The notes below the pieces were generated by a model, which saw only the letters and a program-made list of their open reading frames with translations, was not told the DNA's origin and searched no databases. Made by a program: the position numbers and the translations under genes. DNA of 64,000 nucleotides from Treponema sp. OMZ 790 (lineage in GTDB: Bacteria; Spirochaetota; Spirochaetia; Treponematales; Treponemataceae), in the NCBI RefSeq assembly GCF_024181285.1, contig NZ_CP051201.1, positions 2,480,001 through 2,544,000 on the forward strand. Direction: 5' to 3'. Numbering within the stretch: position 1 is the first letter of the stretch; each line of letters begins with the position of its first letter. Of this stretch, positions 51,675 through 60,846 are shown piece after piece.

Positions 51675-53354
51675 TTAATAAATAGCGATTATATTCGGAG
51701 TCCGCCAAACGGAGTTATATTTTGTAAGGCCCGAATATTCTTCCCAGCCGTTATAAAAGGCATAACTTCTTTCTTTTGAAACCATCGTACTGTTAGAAGC
51801 CATCGGAGGCTGAACGTTCTCACCGCGGGAAAAAGCAACTCTAAAAGCATCCAAATTACCGAAGTACCAACTTTCACTTTGAGACACACCCATATCGAAA
51901 GGAACAGATTTTGCCAGACCTAAGTCTACAGGAATCCAGCCGAAGCCTTCCAAATAAAATTCCGCCCACCAGTGCAAATAACTTGCCTGCGAAACATCAA
52001 CTACAATACCGGCAATAGGCTGAGCCGGAACGCCTGCAGCCCGTGAAATAGCCGCAAACAAAATAGCTATATCATAAGTATCGGCCTTTTTTTCGGTTAA
52101 AGCCTTTACAGGAGAAACTCCCGAATTCAATATTGAAGCAGGAATTATCTCGACATTTCTTAATAAATAATTATAAATCCTTCTTGCCTTATTATACGGG
52201 TTTCTTTCATTTTGAACAATTTCTGCGGCCGTTTTTTGAATGACCGGATCATTGGAAGGAATCAGTTCCGTTGCTATAGAATAATTATTATATATCTCTT
52301 TATTTTGGCGTGAATTAACTCTTACATTTACAGGATTGACCCTCGTATTTACCTCATAGGTATTTACGCCGTATTCCTGCCTTATATGAATTTTTGTAGA
52401 AGAGTTTACATTTTCATATTGGTGAATAGATGCTCCCTGATAATCGGCAACAAAAGGAGCAGGCATGATAGACAATATCTTAACATCCCGCTGCGAATAA
52501 GCTTGCACAGGCAGAGGCACCTTAACAAAAAGAGAATTTTTTTCGGCTGCAACCACATTCGAAATATCGACCTCAGCCGCAATCGCAAAATTTTTCTTAT
52601 TGGAATAAGTTTTTGTTCCTATTTTGTTTTTTACTCTAAAAGGAACCGAATTGCTGGCACCCGATGAAGTCAAAACTAAAAGCACTCCCGAATCAGCTCC
52701 GTCGGGAACCCTCACGTGAAGTTCTTCATTTGACCAAAGTAAAAAATCAAAATCATAGTCGGAGCAGCGGGCAGCTTCTATATCTTCCTTCCGCTCAATT
52801 TGCTGAACCATTGCGGCATTAAAATCCGAAACAAATAGAACTTGAGAATTGCCTCTGGTCTCACCAAAATTTTTACCCGATATTTTTATAATACCGCCTA
52901 CTTCAACAAAATCTTTATCTAAAGAAATTATGGACGGAATGCCGCCGGAACGGGTTTTATCCTTTATCAACGGAATTGATGAAACCGATGCCATAAAAGA
53001 CGGGGGAGATTTTTTGTTTTGTACGGACACATATACAATACCGCCGTTTTGATATTCGGGATACTTAAAAACAATTTTTTTATCCGTCCATAAATTGCAG
53101 TTTTCCGCCTGGATGATTGCATCACCTATTTCAACCCAAGAAGAATCTATCTCTGTTCCGAAATTTTCTCCATGTATTACGATTTCATCTCCTGCCTCAG
53201 CTATGGGTGGTAAAATTTCCGTTATTGCAGGATATTTTGCCGTTAAGGATGTCAGATACAAAATAAAAGCCGCAAGTCCGCCGAAAAAAAGGAGGAATAT
53301 AAAAAATCTAAAAATAAAAAATTTTCTAAATAAATAAGTAAATCTATTTCCCAT
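51675..53354 (-). CDS. Membrane-anchored IPT/TIG and transglutaminase-like protein, catalytic Cys replaced by Thr
   Basis: 559 residues. TM anchor at about 13-36, then two IPT/TIG beta-sandwich domains (YPAITEILPPIAEAGDEIVI HGENFG and PSIISLDKDFVEVGGIIKIS GKNFG), a beta-rich domain, and a transglutaminase-like domain from about 370 (PYNKARRIYNYLLRNVEI, AAGVPAQPIAGI, SYLHWWAEFYLEGFGWIPVD). His461 and Asp477 are in place, but the Cys position in the G-x-C-x-D pattern is Thr426 (KKADTYDIA). It should lie outside the inner membrane. It overlaps the anti-sigma gene upstream by 11 bases, so it belongs to the sigma operon. Confidence 0.85.
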   Translation of the reverse strand: MGNRFTYLFRKFFIFRFFIFLLFFGGLAAFILYLTSLTAKYPAITEILPPIAEAGDEIVIHGENFGTEIDSSWVEIGDAIIQAENCNLWTDKKIVFKYPEYQNGGIVYVSVQNKKSPPSFMASVSSIPLIKDKTRSGGIPSIISLDKDFVEVGGIIKISGKNFGETRGNSQVLFVSDFNAAMVQQIERKEDIEAARCSDYDFDFLLWSNEELHVRVPDGADSGVLLVLTSSGASNSVPFRVKNKIGTKTYSNKKNFAIAAEVDISNVVAAEKNSLFVKVPLPVQAYSQRDVKILSIMPAPFVADYQGASIHQYENVNSSTKIHIRQEYGVNTYEVNTRVNPVNVRVNSRQNKEIYNNYSIATELIPSNDPVIQKTAAEIVQNERNPYNKARRIYNYLLRNVEIIPASILNSGVSPVKALTEKKADTYDIAILFAAISRAAGVPAQPIAGIVVDVSQASYLHWWAEFYLEGFGWIPVDLGLAKSVPFDMGVSQSESWYFGNLDAFRVAFSRGENVQPPMASNSTMVSKERSYAFYNGWEEYSGLTKYNSVWRTPNIIAIY

Positions 53355-54006
53355 TTTCTATAGAGGTAAGAGTAATTGCATTATGGTCTTTAAAAAATAA
53401 CACTTGTGTATTTATTTTTTTTTCTAATATACTAAACTTTGTTTTATTTGAAGGAGGCAGATATAAATTTACATATTGACTCAAATTTATCGCCTGAGTT
53501 TTATTTTTAAAAACTATGGCTTTTTCATTTACACCGAGGATATTCGAAACATTTAATTTAAATTTATTAACAGGTTTTAAATCGCTTACTATAGGTGCGG
53601 TAGACTTAAAATCTTTTCCTGCGATTGAATCTGACGGTTTTAAATTTTTCCCGGTACTGATCATAACAACCGGGGTTAAAACAAAAAGAAATACGGCAGC
53701 CGCAGCCAAAGCAGGCACCGGAATTTTATTCGATTTATAAAACCAGCTTGTCGGCTTCTTTTTATTTTCTTCAATTCGTTTTAGGCATTCCTGCCTTTTC
53801 GCATAAAGTTTAAGGAAAGAACCTTCAAAATCAGGTTCGGAACATGAGACTTCAGACAATTTTAAACTTATTTTTCTATACGAATCAACCACACTGCTGC
53901 ACTTTTCACAAGAAGCCAGATGAGCTTCTATCTTTTCTTTCCAAGGGGATTGTAGTTCTCCATCAACATAAGCCGAATACAAATCTTTACTAGGGCATGT
54001 AGACAT
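53344..54006 (-). CDS. Anti-sigma factor with zinc-finger HC2 domain and one TM helix
   Basis: 220 residues. The N-terminal ZAS-type motif KIEAHLASCEKCSSVVDSYR has H..CC spacing (HxxxCxxC), preceded by the first Cys of the domain. A TM helix at about 93-113 ([20 protein letters not shown]) separates it from an outside C-terminal domain. It should hold the ECF sigma factor at the membrane until a signal arrives. TAGGAG before the ATG lies inside the sigma gene, which it overlaps by 17 bases: classic translational coupling of a sigma/anti-sigma pair. Confidence 0.85.
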   Translation of the reverse strand: MSTCPSKDLYSAYVDGELQSPWKEKIEAHLASCEKCSSVVDSYRKISLKLSEVSCSEPDFEGSFLKLYAKRQECLKRIEENKKKPTSWFYKSNKIPVPALAAAAVFLFVLTPVVMISTGKNLKPSDSIAGKDFKSTAPIVSDLKPVNKFKLNVSNILGVNEKAIVFKNKTQAINLSQYVNLYLPPSNKTKFSILEKKINTQVLFFKDHNAITLTSIENGK

Positions 54007-54532
54007 CGCTTTCTCCTATATGTTTTGCTAATTGTTCACGGGCTCTAAACACCCGGACCTTTACATTACCTTCACTAATTCCAAGAATGCTGCCTATCTC
54101 TTTGTAGTTTAAGCTGCCGTATTCTTTGAGCTGTAAAACAGCCCTCAAGTTTTTAGGCAATTTTTCAAGAGCTGCCTGAACCGAATTTATGGACTCTTGC
54201 TTTAACACTATCTCTTCTCCTGTATCGACCTTACGAGTGTCTTCCTTTAGTGCTTTAGCATAAGCCTTTCGTTTACGGCCGCATCTTTTTACATGATTAA
54301 GCGATGCATTCCGCGTAACCCTAATAAGCCAGTATTTAGCATCATCCATAGACGGGAATTCCATCTTTTTTTCGGTCATTTTTATCAAAGAATCATGACA
54401 TATATCTTCAGCTATATCCCCTTCTCTGACTATATTGTAGGCTACTTTATAAATAACAGGCATGAGGGTTTCATACATTGATCTAAAATCGCTGTCTGAT
54501 AACGCCTTCAAACCGCCTTTCTCTTTAAACAC
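53990..54532 (-). CDS. ECF-type RNA polymerase sigma factor
   Basis: About 180 residues. Region 2 (MYETLMPVIYKVAYNIVREG, DIAEDICHDSLIKM, YWLIRVTRNASLNHVKR) and region 4 (LEKLPKNLRAVLQLKEYGSL, NYKEIGSILGISEGNVKVRV FRARE) are clear. I prefer the GTG at 54532, because TTGGAG lies six bases before it; a TTG four codons earlier (54544) overlaps that ribosome site. It is the first gene of the sigma/anti-sigma/transglutaminase-like operon and probably directs envelope-stress-type regulation, possibly of its own operon. Confidence 0.9.
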   Translation of the reverse strand: MFKEKGGLKALSDSDFRSMYETLMPVIYKVAYNIVREGDIAEDICHDSLIKMTEKKMEFPSMDDAKYWLIRVTRNASLNHVKRCGRKRKAYAKALKEDTRKVDTGEEIVLKQESINSVQAALEKLPKNLRAVLQLKEYGSLNYKEIGSILGISEGNVKVRVFRAREQLAKHIGESDVYMP

Positions 54533-54584
54533 TTTTATCTCCAAAATGTTACAATTTTCTTAAAAAGCTTAAAAAATATACATT

Positions 54585-56063
54585 TTATAATTTTTTCCAT
54601 GTAGTTTTACCGGCTTGATCCTCAAGGATAATGCCCATGCCCTTTAGCTTATCCCTGATTTCATCAGCCAGTTTATAATTTTTTTCAAGTTTCGCCGAAG
54701 ACCTCTCTTCAATGAGCTTGATAATTTCAGCCTCATCTATTTCAAGAACATTCTTATCTGCAAGAATGTTAAAAGCCTCTTCAATTAACTTGATGCCCAA
54801 AACCGAATCCATGACGGCAACAGCCGTTAAGACTTCACTTTGCGGAATATCCTTTTCCTTTATCAAAAGCTGTAGTTCCGATAGAGCTTTCGGTGTGGAT
54901 AAGTCATCTTCCATGGCGGCTGCGAAGCCGTCAAAATAGCCGAGTACTGTCCGGTTTTTAATTTTCTCCTTAGCGGTTTTTAGATCAACGGATTCCGTCA
55001 AAGTTATATAATCTTTGACTTCCGCTTCGGATAAACCTTCCATCAGTTTAGAAATCCTCATATTTAAGTTTCTTCTGCCGTTTCTTGCCGTTTCCATAGC
55101 TTCCCATGAAAAGGTAAGCTGGCTTCGGTAATGTCCGCCCAAAAGCAAGAAACGGTAATCAAGAGGAGAAAAACCTTTCTTGATAACATCTTCTAAAATG
55201 ATAAAAGAACCGGAAGACTTTGACATCTTGCCCTTATTCATAACGAGAAATTCGTTGTGAAGCCAGTACTTTACCCATTTTTTACCCGTAGCTCCCTCGG
55301 ACTGAGCTATTTCGTTGGTGTGATGCACCCTTATATGATCGATTCCGCCTTTGTGGATATCGATTTGTTCGCCTAAGTACTTCATACTCATGGCAGAGCA
55401 CTCGATATGCCAGCCGGGATAGCCTCGTCCCCAAGGCGAATCCCAAACAAGAGCCTGATTTTCAAACTTGCTTTTTGTAAACCAAAGAACAAAGTCGTGA
55501 GGATTGCGTTTATTTTTATCTATTTCGATACGGGCGCCGGCCTTGAGGTCTTCAAGTTTTATGTTTGCCAGTTCACCGTATTTAGGAAATGTAGAAATGT
55601 CGTAGTAAAGATTTCCTCCGGCCATGTAAGTATGCCCGTTTGCTTCTATTCTTTTTATGAGCTCTATCATATCGTTTATGTGCTCGGTCGCCTTACATAC
55701 AATGCCGGGTCTTTCTATATTTAGTCTTTCGGTATCGTTAAAAAATGCCTTTGTGTAAAATTCTGCAATTTCAAGAACCGATTTACCCCGCTCTTCAGCG
55801 GATTTTACCATCTTATCTTCACCCGAATCTTCGTCATCAGTCAGATGCCCGACATCGGTTATGTTCATAACATGGGTAACATCATAGCCCAAAAATCTTA
55901 AAGTTTTAACAAGGACATCTTGAAAAACATAGGTGCGTAAGTTTCCGATATGTGCATAGTCATACACTGTAGGCCCGCATCCGTAAACACCGGCCTTACC
56001 TTCTTTAATCGGAATAAATTCTTCTTTTTTATTGCCTAATGTATTATATAATTTTAAACTCAT
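54585..56063 (-). CDS. cysS: Cysteinyl-tRNA synthetase
   Basis: 492 residues, the usual length. Class I signature YGCGPTVYDYAHIGNLRTYV (HIGH variant HIGN), zinc ligands including Cys in YPGWHIECSAMSM and the GGIDHIRVHHTNEIAQ segment, and the KMSKS loop KGKMSKSSGSF. It charges tRNA-Cys with cysteine in the cytoplasm. AAAGGGGTAAGG precedes the ATG. It is divergent from murB with 60 bases between the starts. Confidence 0.97.
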   Translation of the reverse strand: MSLKLYNTLGNKKEEFIPIKEGKAGVYGCGPTVYDYAHIGNLRTYVFQDVLVKTLRFLGYDVTHVMNITDVGHLTDDEDSGEDKMVKSAEERGKSVLEIAEFYTKAFFNDTERLNIERPGIVCKATEHINDMIELIKRIEANGHTYMAGGNLYYDISTFPKYGELANIKLEDLKAGARIEIDKNKRNPHDFVLWFTKSKFENQALVWDSPWGRGYPGWHIECSAMSMKYLGEQIDIHKGGIDHIRVHHTNEIAQSEGATGKKWVKYWLHNEFLVMNKGKMSKSSGSFIILEDVIKKGFSPLDYRFLLLGGHYRSQLTFSWEAMETARNGRRNLNMRISKLMEGLSEAEVKDYITLTESVDLKTAKEKIKNRTVLGYFDGFAAAMEDDLSTPKALSELQLLIKEKDIPQSEVLTAVAVMDSVLGIKLIEEAFNILADKNVLEIDEAEIIKLIEERSSAKLEKNYKLADEIRDKLKGMGIILEDQAGKTTWKKL

Positions 56064-56085
56064 GCCTTACCCCTTTCAATATCTC

Positions 56086-56115
56086 TTGCTATTTCGATAC
56101 ATAATGATATATACT
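56086..56115 (+). promoter_or_regulatory. Promoter for murB with very short leader
   Basis: TTGCTA (56086-56091), 18 bases, TATACT (56110-56115). The murB ATG begins only nine bases after the -10 box, so the transcript would carry one to three untranslated bases at most. Confidence 0.5.
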
Positions 56116-56123
56116 GAAATTTA

Positions 56124-57095
56124 ATGAACAGTCTATTTAGTATACTTCATAATAACCCTTTATTTCAAGAGGGAACAGTCAAATTCGATGCACCTGTAAG
56201 CGGACTCACATCATATAAAATCGGAGGCCCGGCAGAAGCTCTTTTTTACCCAAAAGACGAAGAAAATTTAAAAGCAGCTATAGCTTTCTTACGTAAAAAT
56301 AAGGTTTTAACTTCTTTGATCGGAGGAGGAGCAAACATTCTTGTATCGGATAAGGGATTTAAGGGAGTATTAATAAATCTAAAAAACTTAAACAAGATAG
56401 AAATCATAGGCGAAACTGAAGGCAAGGTTTTTGTGAGAGCGGGAGCCGGAGTTCTTATCGATGATCTTACAAAATGGGCTGCAGAAAACTCTCTTTCGGG
56501 TTTGGAGTGTTTTGGAGGACTCCCCGGAACTGTTGGGGGCGCCGTATTTATGAATGCCCGCTGTTATGAAGTTTCAATCTCGGATATAATAAAATCGGTA
56601 AAATACATTTTAACCGAGAATGAAAAAGCAGAATTTGCAGAATATCAATACAAGCCATCCGACTGGGATTATAAAATTTCACCTTTTCAACAAAATCCGG
56701 TGAGCACGGAAATTAAGGACGGCAGAAAGATCATACTTTCAGCTGTGTTTAGTTTAACGCATGGAGTAAAAGAAAAAATTGCTGCAAAAACCGATGAAAA
56801 AATTCAAGACAGAATTGCAAAGGGGCATTTTAAGGCTCCATCTGCCGGAAGCACCTTTAAAAACAACAGAACATTCGGTCAACCCAGCGGTAAATTGATA
56901 GAGAATGCAGGATTAAAAGGCCTTTGTGAAGGAGGAGCTCAGGTAGCACCTTGGCACGGAAATTTTATAATTAACAAAGAAAAAGCTGCGGCTGCCGATG
57001 TGAAAAATCTAATAGAAAAAGTGCAAACAGCTGTTAAAAATAAAACCGGTTTTACCCTTGAACCGGAAGTCATTTTTGCAGGTGATTGGGGTTAG
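56124..57095 (+). CDS. murB: UDP-N-acetylenolpyruvoylglucosamine reductase
   Basis: 323 residues. FAD-binding LTSYKIGGPAEALFYP and LIGGGANILVSDKGFKGVLI, then SGLECFGGLPGTVGGAVFMN ARCYE, and the C-terminal SAGSTFKNNRTFGQPSGKLI EN...GGAQVAPWHGNFIIN. MurB reduces UDP-GlcNAc-enolpyruvate to UDP-MurNAc with NADPH, the second committed step of peptidoglycan precursor synthesis. No ribosome site precedes the ATG; see the promoter entry. Cytoplasmic. Confidence 0.97.
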   Translation: MNSLFSILHNNPLFQEGTVKFDAPVSGLTSYKIGGPAEALFYPKDEENLKAAIAFLRKNKVLTSLIGGGANILVSDKGFKGVLINLKNLNKIEIIGETEGKVFVRAGAGVLIDDLTKWAAENSLSGLECFGGLPGTVGGAVFMNARCYEVSISDIIKSVKYILTENEKAEFAEYQYKPSDWDYKISPFQQNPVSTEIKDGRKIILSAVFSLTHGVKEKIAAKTDEKIQDRIAKGHFKAPSAGSTFKNNRTFGQPSGKLIENAGLKGLCEGGAQVAPWHGNFIINKEKAAAADVKNLIEKVQTAVKNKTGFTLEPEVIFAGDWG

Positions 57096-57195
57096 ATTTT
57101 TTAGAGATTACCGCAATAAACCGCAATAAATGTAATTTTTTTATGTATTTTTCTGTAAAAACGCAAGAAAAAGATAGTTTTTCTCGTAAATTCGC

Positions 57196-57224
57196 TTGAC
57201 TTATTTTTTCTTTTAAAGTATAGT
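57196..57224 (+). promoter_or_regulatory. Strong sigma-70-type promoter of a small ORF
   Basis: TTGACT (57196-57201), 17 bases, TATAGT (57219-57224). It gives a leader of about 45 bases before the ATG at 57276. Confidence 0.75.
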
Positions 57225-57275
57225 ATATATATCAAATGCAGGTAAAACTGCAAATATCTTTTAAAGGAGAAAAAG

Positions 57276-57419
57276 ATGAAAACATTATTAAAATTTATTA
57301 AATCAACCAGGAAAAACGGAACACCCCAAAGATCTGAAGTGTTAACACCCCAAGAAAAAATCCATGAGCAGACTCTTGTTTGGAAGGCTCATGTAGGAAC
57401 CAATTATTTTACAATCTAA
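57276..57419 (+). CDS. 47-residue small protein with own promoter, ribosome site and terminator
   Basis: MKTLLKFIKSTRKNGTPQRS then EVLTPQEKIHEQTLVWKAHV and GTNYFTI. TTAAAGGAGAAAAAG gives a strong ribosome site. A near-consensus promoter lies upstream and a strong terminator at 57475, so it is a complete transcription unit of about 270 bases in the murB-ATPase gap. The peptide is basic, with a short amphipathic start and no clear TM helix. No family is known to me. Alternatively, the transcript could be a small RNA with a chance ORF. Confidence 0.6.
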   Translation: MKTLLKFIKSTRKNGTPQRSEVLTPQEKIHEQTLVWKAHVGTNYFTI

Positions 57420-57474
57420 TTTTGTAAACTTTTTAGGCTATAAAATCTTTAGGTAAAGATTTATCCATAAAACT

Positions 57475-57501
57475 AAGACCCGCGAAAGCGGGTCTTTTTT
57501 T
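57475..57501 (+). terminator. Rho-independent terminator after the small ORF
   Basis: AAGACCCGC (57475-57483), GAAA tetraloop, GCGGGTCTT (57488-57496), then a T-run. GC-rich stem and stable loop. Confidence 0.95.
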
Positions 57502-57525
57502 GTCTTTTGCCTGTCATAATAATTT

Positions 57526-58827
57526 CTATAATATATCTAAATCTGAAGAAGTTTCTTGTAATAAAAATTGTTCCAGACCTATATATAAAATCCCTGTATT
57601 ATCATGCCTTGGAACAATCTTATCTTTTACAACAATTATCTTCTTAAATGAATCTCCTATTTTTTTTAAAGATGCTGTTTCCTGCTCTTTTTTTTCCTTA
57701 TCTGCCACAGATAATGCCGATTGAATATAGTATCTTCTATGTCCCTTATTTACGACAAAATCAACTTCCAACTGTATTTTTTTTCTAGCTCCATCCTTAT
57801 TCACTTCATGCTCTACCACTCCTACATCAACATTATAACCTCTTCTCCTCAAATCATTATATATAATGTTTTCCATAATGTGAGTTTCTTCCACTTGCCT
57901 AAAATTCAATCTGGCATTTCTAAGGCCTACATCGGCAAAATAATACTTGACCGGTGTGCTAAAATATCGTGCCCCCTTAACATCATAACGCTTTGCACAA
58001 TACAATAAATAAGCCTCCTCAAAATATGCAAGATATTTAGAAATTGTTAAAGAAGAAATCTTTATCTTTTTTTCGGATAAGAATCTTTTTGCTAATTTAT
58101 TCGGGTTAGTTAAAGATCCGATGGCAGATGATACAAAATCCAACAAGGTTTCAAAAATTTCGTTTTCATTTTGAATCTTATGTCTTTCAAGAATATCTTT
58201 TAAGTATGTTTCATAAAACAAATCCTTTAAATATTTACTTTTTTCTTCATCGCTCTCCAAAGAAAAAATATAGGGCATACCTCCATAAATAGCATAATCT
58301 TGAAAAGCCTGTACTTTATCTTCATACAAATCGTATATTTCAGAAAAAGATAAGGGATTTACATGGATTTCATCACCTCGATCCCTAAATTGTGTCAGGA
58401 TATCGCTTGACAGCATTTTTGAATTACTACCCGTTACATAAATATCTAAATTTTCAATTTTCATTAAACCAAGAAGTACATCAACAAAGGTAATATTGTT
58501 TTCAGAATTTTCAATGTAAGGGTTTTTTATGGTTTCTGATAATTGAATTTCGTCAATAAATATATAGTATTTTTTATTTTTATTCTTAGCCTTATCTTTT
58601 ATATATTCATTCAACTTAAATGGGTTTCTATATTCTATATTTTCAATCTCATCTAAGGCGATTGAGATAATCTGATTTTCTTTTACGCCTTTCGATAACA
58701 AATACTCTCGGTATAACTTAAATAGCAAATAAGATTTTCCACAGCGCCTAATACCCGTAATTATTTTAACACGGCCATTGTCTTTTTTACGGATCAGCTG
58801 TTTTAGATAATAATCTCTTTTAATCAT
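57526..58827 (-). CDS. AAA_14/DUF4143 family ATPase
   Basis: 433 residues from the ATG at 58827 (MIKRDYYLKQLIRKKDNGRV...), chosen for the ribosome site GAGGTG; an in-frame start 22 codons earlier has none. Walker A GIRRCGKSYLL, Walker B KYYIFIDEIQL, sensor VTGSNSKML, then LSFSEIYDLY, and the DUF4143 part (YAIYGGMPYIF, YFADVGLRNARLNF, MENIIYNDLRRRGYNVDVGV, LEVDFVVNKGHRRYYIQSAL). This variant is a common stand-alone ATPase of unknown role with a PD-(D/E)xK-like end. It is a different subgroup from the DUF4143 protein at 30978. Confidence 0.9.
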   Translation of the reverse strand: MIKRDYYLKQLIRKKDNGRVKIITGIRRCGKSYLLFKLYREYLLSKGVKENQIISIALDEIENIEYRNPFKLNEYIKDKAKNKNKKYYIFIDEIQLSETIKNPYIENSENNITFVDVLLGLMKIENLDIYVTGSNSKMLSSDILTQFRDRGDEIHVNPLSFSEIYDLYEDKVQAFQDYAIYGGMPYIFSLESDEEKSKYLKDLFYETYLKDILERHKIQNENEIFETLLDFVSSAIGSLTNPNKLAKRFLSEKKIKISSLTISKYLAYFEEAYLLYCAKRYDVKGARYFSTPVKYYFADVGLRNARLNFRQVEETHIMENIIYNDLRRRGYNVDVGVVEHEVNKDGARKKIQLEVDFVVNKGHRRYYIQSALSVADKEKKEQETASLKKIGDSFKKIIVVKDKIVPRHDNTGILYIGLEQFLLQETSSDLDIL

Positions 58828-58992
58828 CACATGCACCTCACTCGAAAAATTTAGGCGTATTTCCACCTTTTTTTTTCGTATATATAATAACATAGATTAC
58901 AGTTTTTTACAATACAATCTGCACACTATACTAAACAAGAATTTATGTGTAAAATATAAGGGCTGTTTTTTTAGGCAGTAAAGGAGCTAAAT

Positions 58993-60327
58993 ATGAGCAA
59001 AATTGTAGTGGTAGGTGCCAATCACGCCGGAACATCGGCCATTAATTTTTTAACGGATCTTTCAAAAGAAAATGAAGTAGTTGTTTTTGACAAAAACACC
59101 AATATCAGCTTTTTAGGCTGCGGAATGGCCCTTTGGATAGGAAATCAAATCAGGGGCTCCGAGGGCCTCTTTTATTCCAATAAGGAAAAACTGGAAGCAA
59201 AGGGGGCTAAGGTTACAATGGAAGCCGATATTACCCGAATCGACTTCGATAAAAAAATCGTATACGGAACAGTGAAGGGCTCACAGCCGATAGAAGAATC
59301 CTACGATAAATTAATCCTTGCAACAGGTTCAATTCCCATAATGCCTAAGATTAAGGGCATGGACTTGGAAAATGTTCAGCAGGTAAAGATTTTTCAAAAC
59401 GCCCAAGAGGTTATCGACAAACTAAAAAATCCCGAAATCAAAAACATTGCCGTAGTGGGAGCAGGCTACATCGGTGTCGAACTTGCCGAAGCTTTCCAAC
59501 GCCATCAAAAAAATGTAGTCCTCATCGATGCAATGCCTTCAAGTCTTTCAAACTATTACGATAAACCCTTTACCGATTTGATGGATAAAAATCTAAGCGA
59601 TCACGGAATAAAACTTGCATATAACCAACTCGTTCAAGAGATTAAGGGAACAACAAAGGTAGAAGCCGTTGTTACCGACAAGGGAGAATATCCTGCCGAT
59701 ATGGTAGTGGTCTGCATCGGGTTTAGACCCAACACCGACCTCGGAAAGGATAAGATTGAAACCTTTAAAAACGGAGCTTATTCGGTCAACCTAAAACAAG
59801 AAACAAGCATAAAGGATGTTTACGCAATAGGAGACTGTGCAACCGTTTTCGATAATTCTTTAGGAGAAAAATCCTACATCGCCCTTGCAACAAATGCAGT
59901 AAGAAGCGGAATTGTGGCCGCCCATAACGCAGCCGGCGTTCCCTTAGAAAGCATCGGCGTTCAAGGTTCTAACGGCATCAATATCTATGACTTAAAGATG
60001 GTATCAAGCGGTGTTACTGTAGAGCGCGCAAAAAAACTCGGCCTTGACGTTGACTTTACCGACTTTGAAGACTTGCAGCGCCCCGAATTTATGGATCACA
60101 ATAATCCTCCCGTAAAATTGAGAATCGTATACGACAAAAAAACAAGGGTTATAATCGGAGCTCAAATGGCTTCAACCTATGATATGTCTATGGGCATCCA
60201 CATGTTCTCCCTTGCTATTCAGGAGAAGCTTACAATCGATAAGCTTAAACTCTTGGACATCTTCTTTTTGCCCCACTTCAATAAACCGTATAATTATATA
60301 ACGATGGCTGCCTTGGGTGCAAAATAA
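58993..60327 (+). CDS. nox: NADH oxidase (pyridine nucleotide-disulfide reductase family)
   Basis: 444 residues. FAD site [15 protein letters not shown], the single redox Cys43 in [24 protein letters not shown] site [15 protein letters not shown], second FAD motif [11 protein letters not shown], and a C-terminal dimerisation domain ([20 protein letters not shown]). The Cys43 sulfenate type fits water-forming NADH oxidase, which removes oxygen and regenerates NAD+ in anaerobes; CoA-disulfide reductase is the nearest alternative. AAAGGAGC precedes the ATG. Cytoplasmic. Confidence 0.9.
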   Translation: MSKIVVVGANHAGTSAINFLTDLSKENEVVVFDKNTNISFLGCGMALWIGNQIRGSEGLFYSNKEKLEAKGAKVTMEADITRIDFDKKIVYGTVKGSQPIEESYDKLILATGSIPIMPKIKGMDLENVQQVKIFQNAQEVIDKLKNPEIKNIAVVGAGYIGVELAEAFQRHQKNVVLIDAMPSSLSNYYDKPFTDLMDKNLSDHGIKLAYNQLVQEIKGTTKVEAVVTDKGEYPADMVVVCIGFRPNTDLGKDKIETFKNGAYSVNLKQETSIKDVYAIGDCATVFDNSLGEKSYIALATNAVRSGIVAAHNAAGVPLESIGVQGSNGINIYDLKMVSSGVTVERAKKLGLDVDFTDFEDLQRPEFMDHNNPPVKLRIVYDKKTRVIIGAQMASTYDMSMGIHMFSLAIQEKLTIDKLKLLDIFFLPHFNKPYNYITMAALGAK

Positions 60328-60338
60328 GCTTTAACAAT

Positions 60339-60372
60339 TTGTACGGCTTGCAATTTTAAACGAGCCGTACAA
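60339..60372. terminator. Hairpin after nox, weak terminator
   Basis: TTGTACGGCT (60339-60348) pairs with AGCCGTACAA (60363-60372). No T-run follows on the plus strand, so its strength as a terminator is uncertain. Confidence 0.4.
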
Positions 60373-60457
60373 GAGTTAGAACGACGCGCTAACGCACGAA
60401 AAAAAGAAAAAATTAGTATATATTTATTTAATATATTAAAATATTTTTATTTATCCA

Positions 60458-60487
60458 TTGACAAATATGCACTGTAATGCATATAAT
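60458..60487 (+). promoter_or_regulatory. Promoter with embedded palindromic operator for the HigBA-type module
   Basis: TTGACA (60458-60463), 18 bases, TATAAT (60482-60487). ATATGCA (60465-60471) and TGCATAT (60478-60484) form a perfect inverted repeat between and over the boxes, which suits autorepression by the HTH antitoxin. The toxin ATG comes six bases after the -10, so the transcript is leaderless or nearly so. Confidence 0.75.
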
Positions 60488-60493
60488 ATAAAT

Positions 60494-60837
60494 ATGTGGA
60501 AAGTTAATGTAACAGAAGAATACGAAGAAAGGTATAAATCTTTGGACAAGGATAGTATGTCAGAGTTATACTATTTGACGGAGCTTTTGAGATTAAATGG
60601 TCCTGAATTAAGCGTCCATATGCGGATATTATCCATGGTTCAAAGAAGATAAAAAATTTAAAAGAATTAAGAGGCCGAACTTCTGAAACAGTTTTAAGAG
60701 TTTCTTTTTTCTTTGATAAGGAAAGAAAAGCAATTTTGCTTATAGGCGGGGATAAAAAAGGTGTAAATGAAAAGAAGTTTTATAAAAATTTAATAAAACG
60801 ATCGGAAGAAATTGCTGAAAAATATGGATATATTTAG
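60494..60837 (+). pseudogene. higB: HigB/RelE-like toxin gene with a one-base frameshift
   Basis: The frame from 60494 reads MWKVNVTEEYEERYKSLDKD, then LYYLTELLRLNGPELS, and breaks at about 60613. In the next frame it goes on RPYADIIHGSKKIKNLKELR, then VLRVSFFFDKERKAILLIGG DKKG..KKFYKNLIKRSEEI A, ending at 60837. The joined product is a HigB-type RelE-fold mRNA interferase of the Gp49-like family (LRP..D.l.G.....ElR). Loss of one base after AGC (60611-60613) explains the break. The antitoxin gene downstream is intact. Confidence 0.85.
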
Positions 60838-60846
60838 GAGGTTAAT

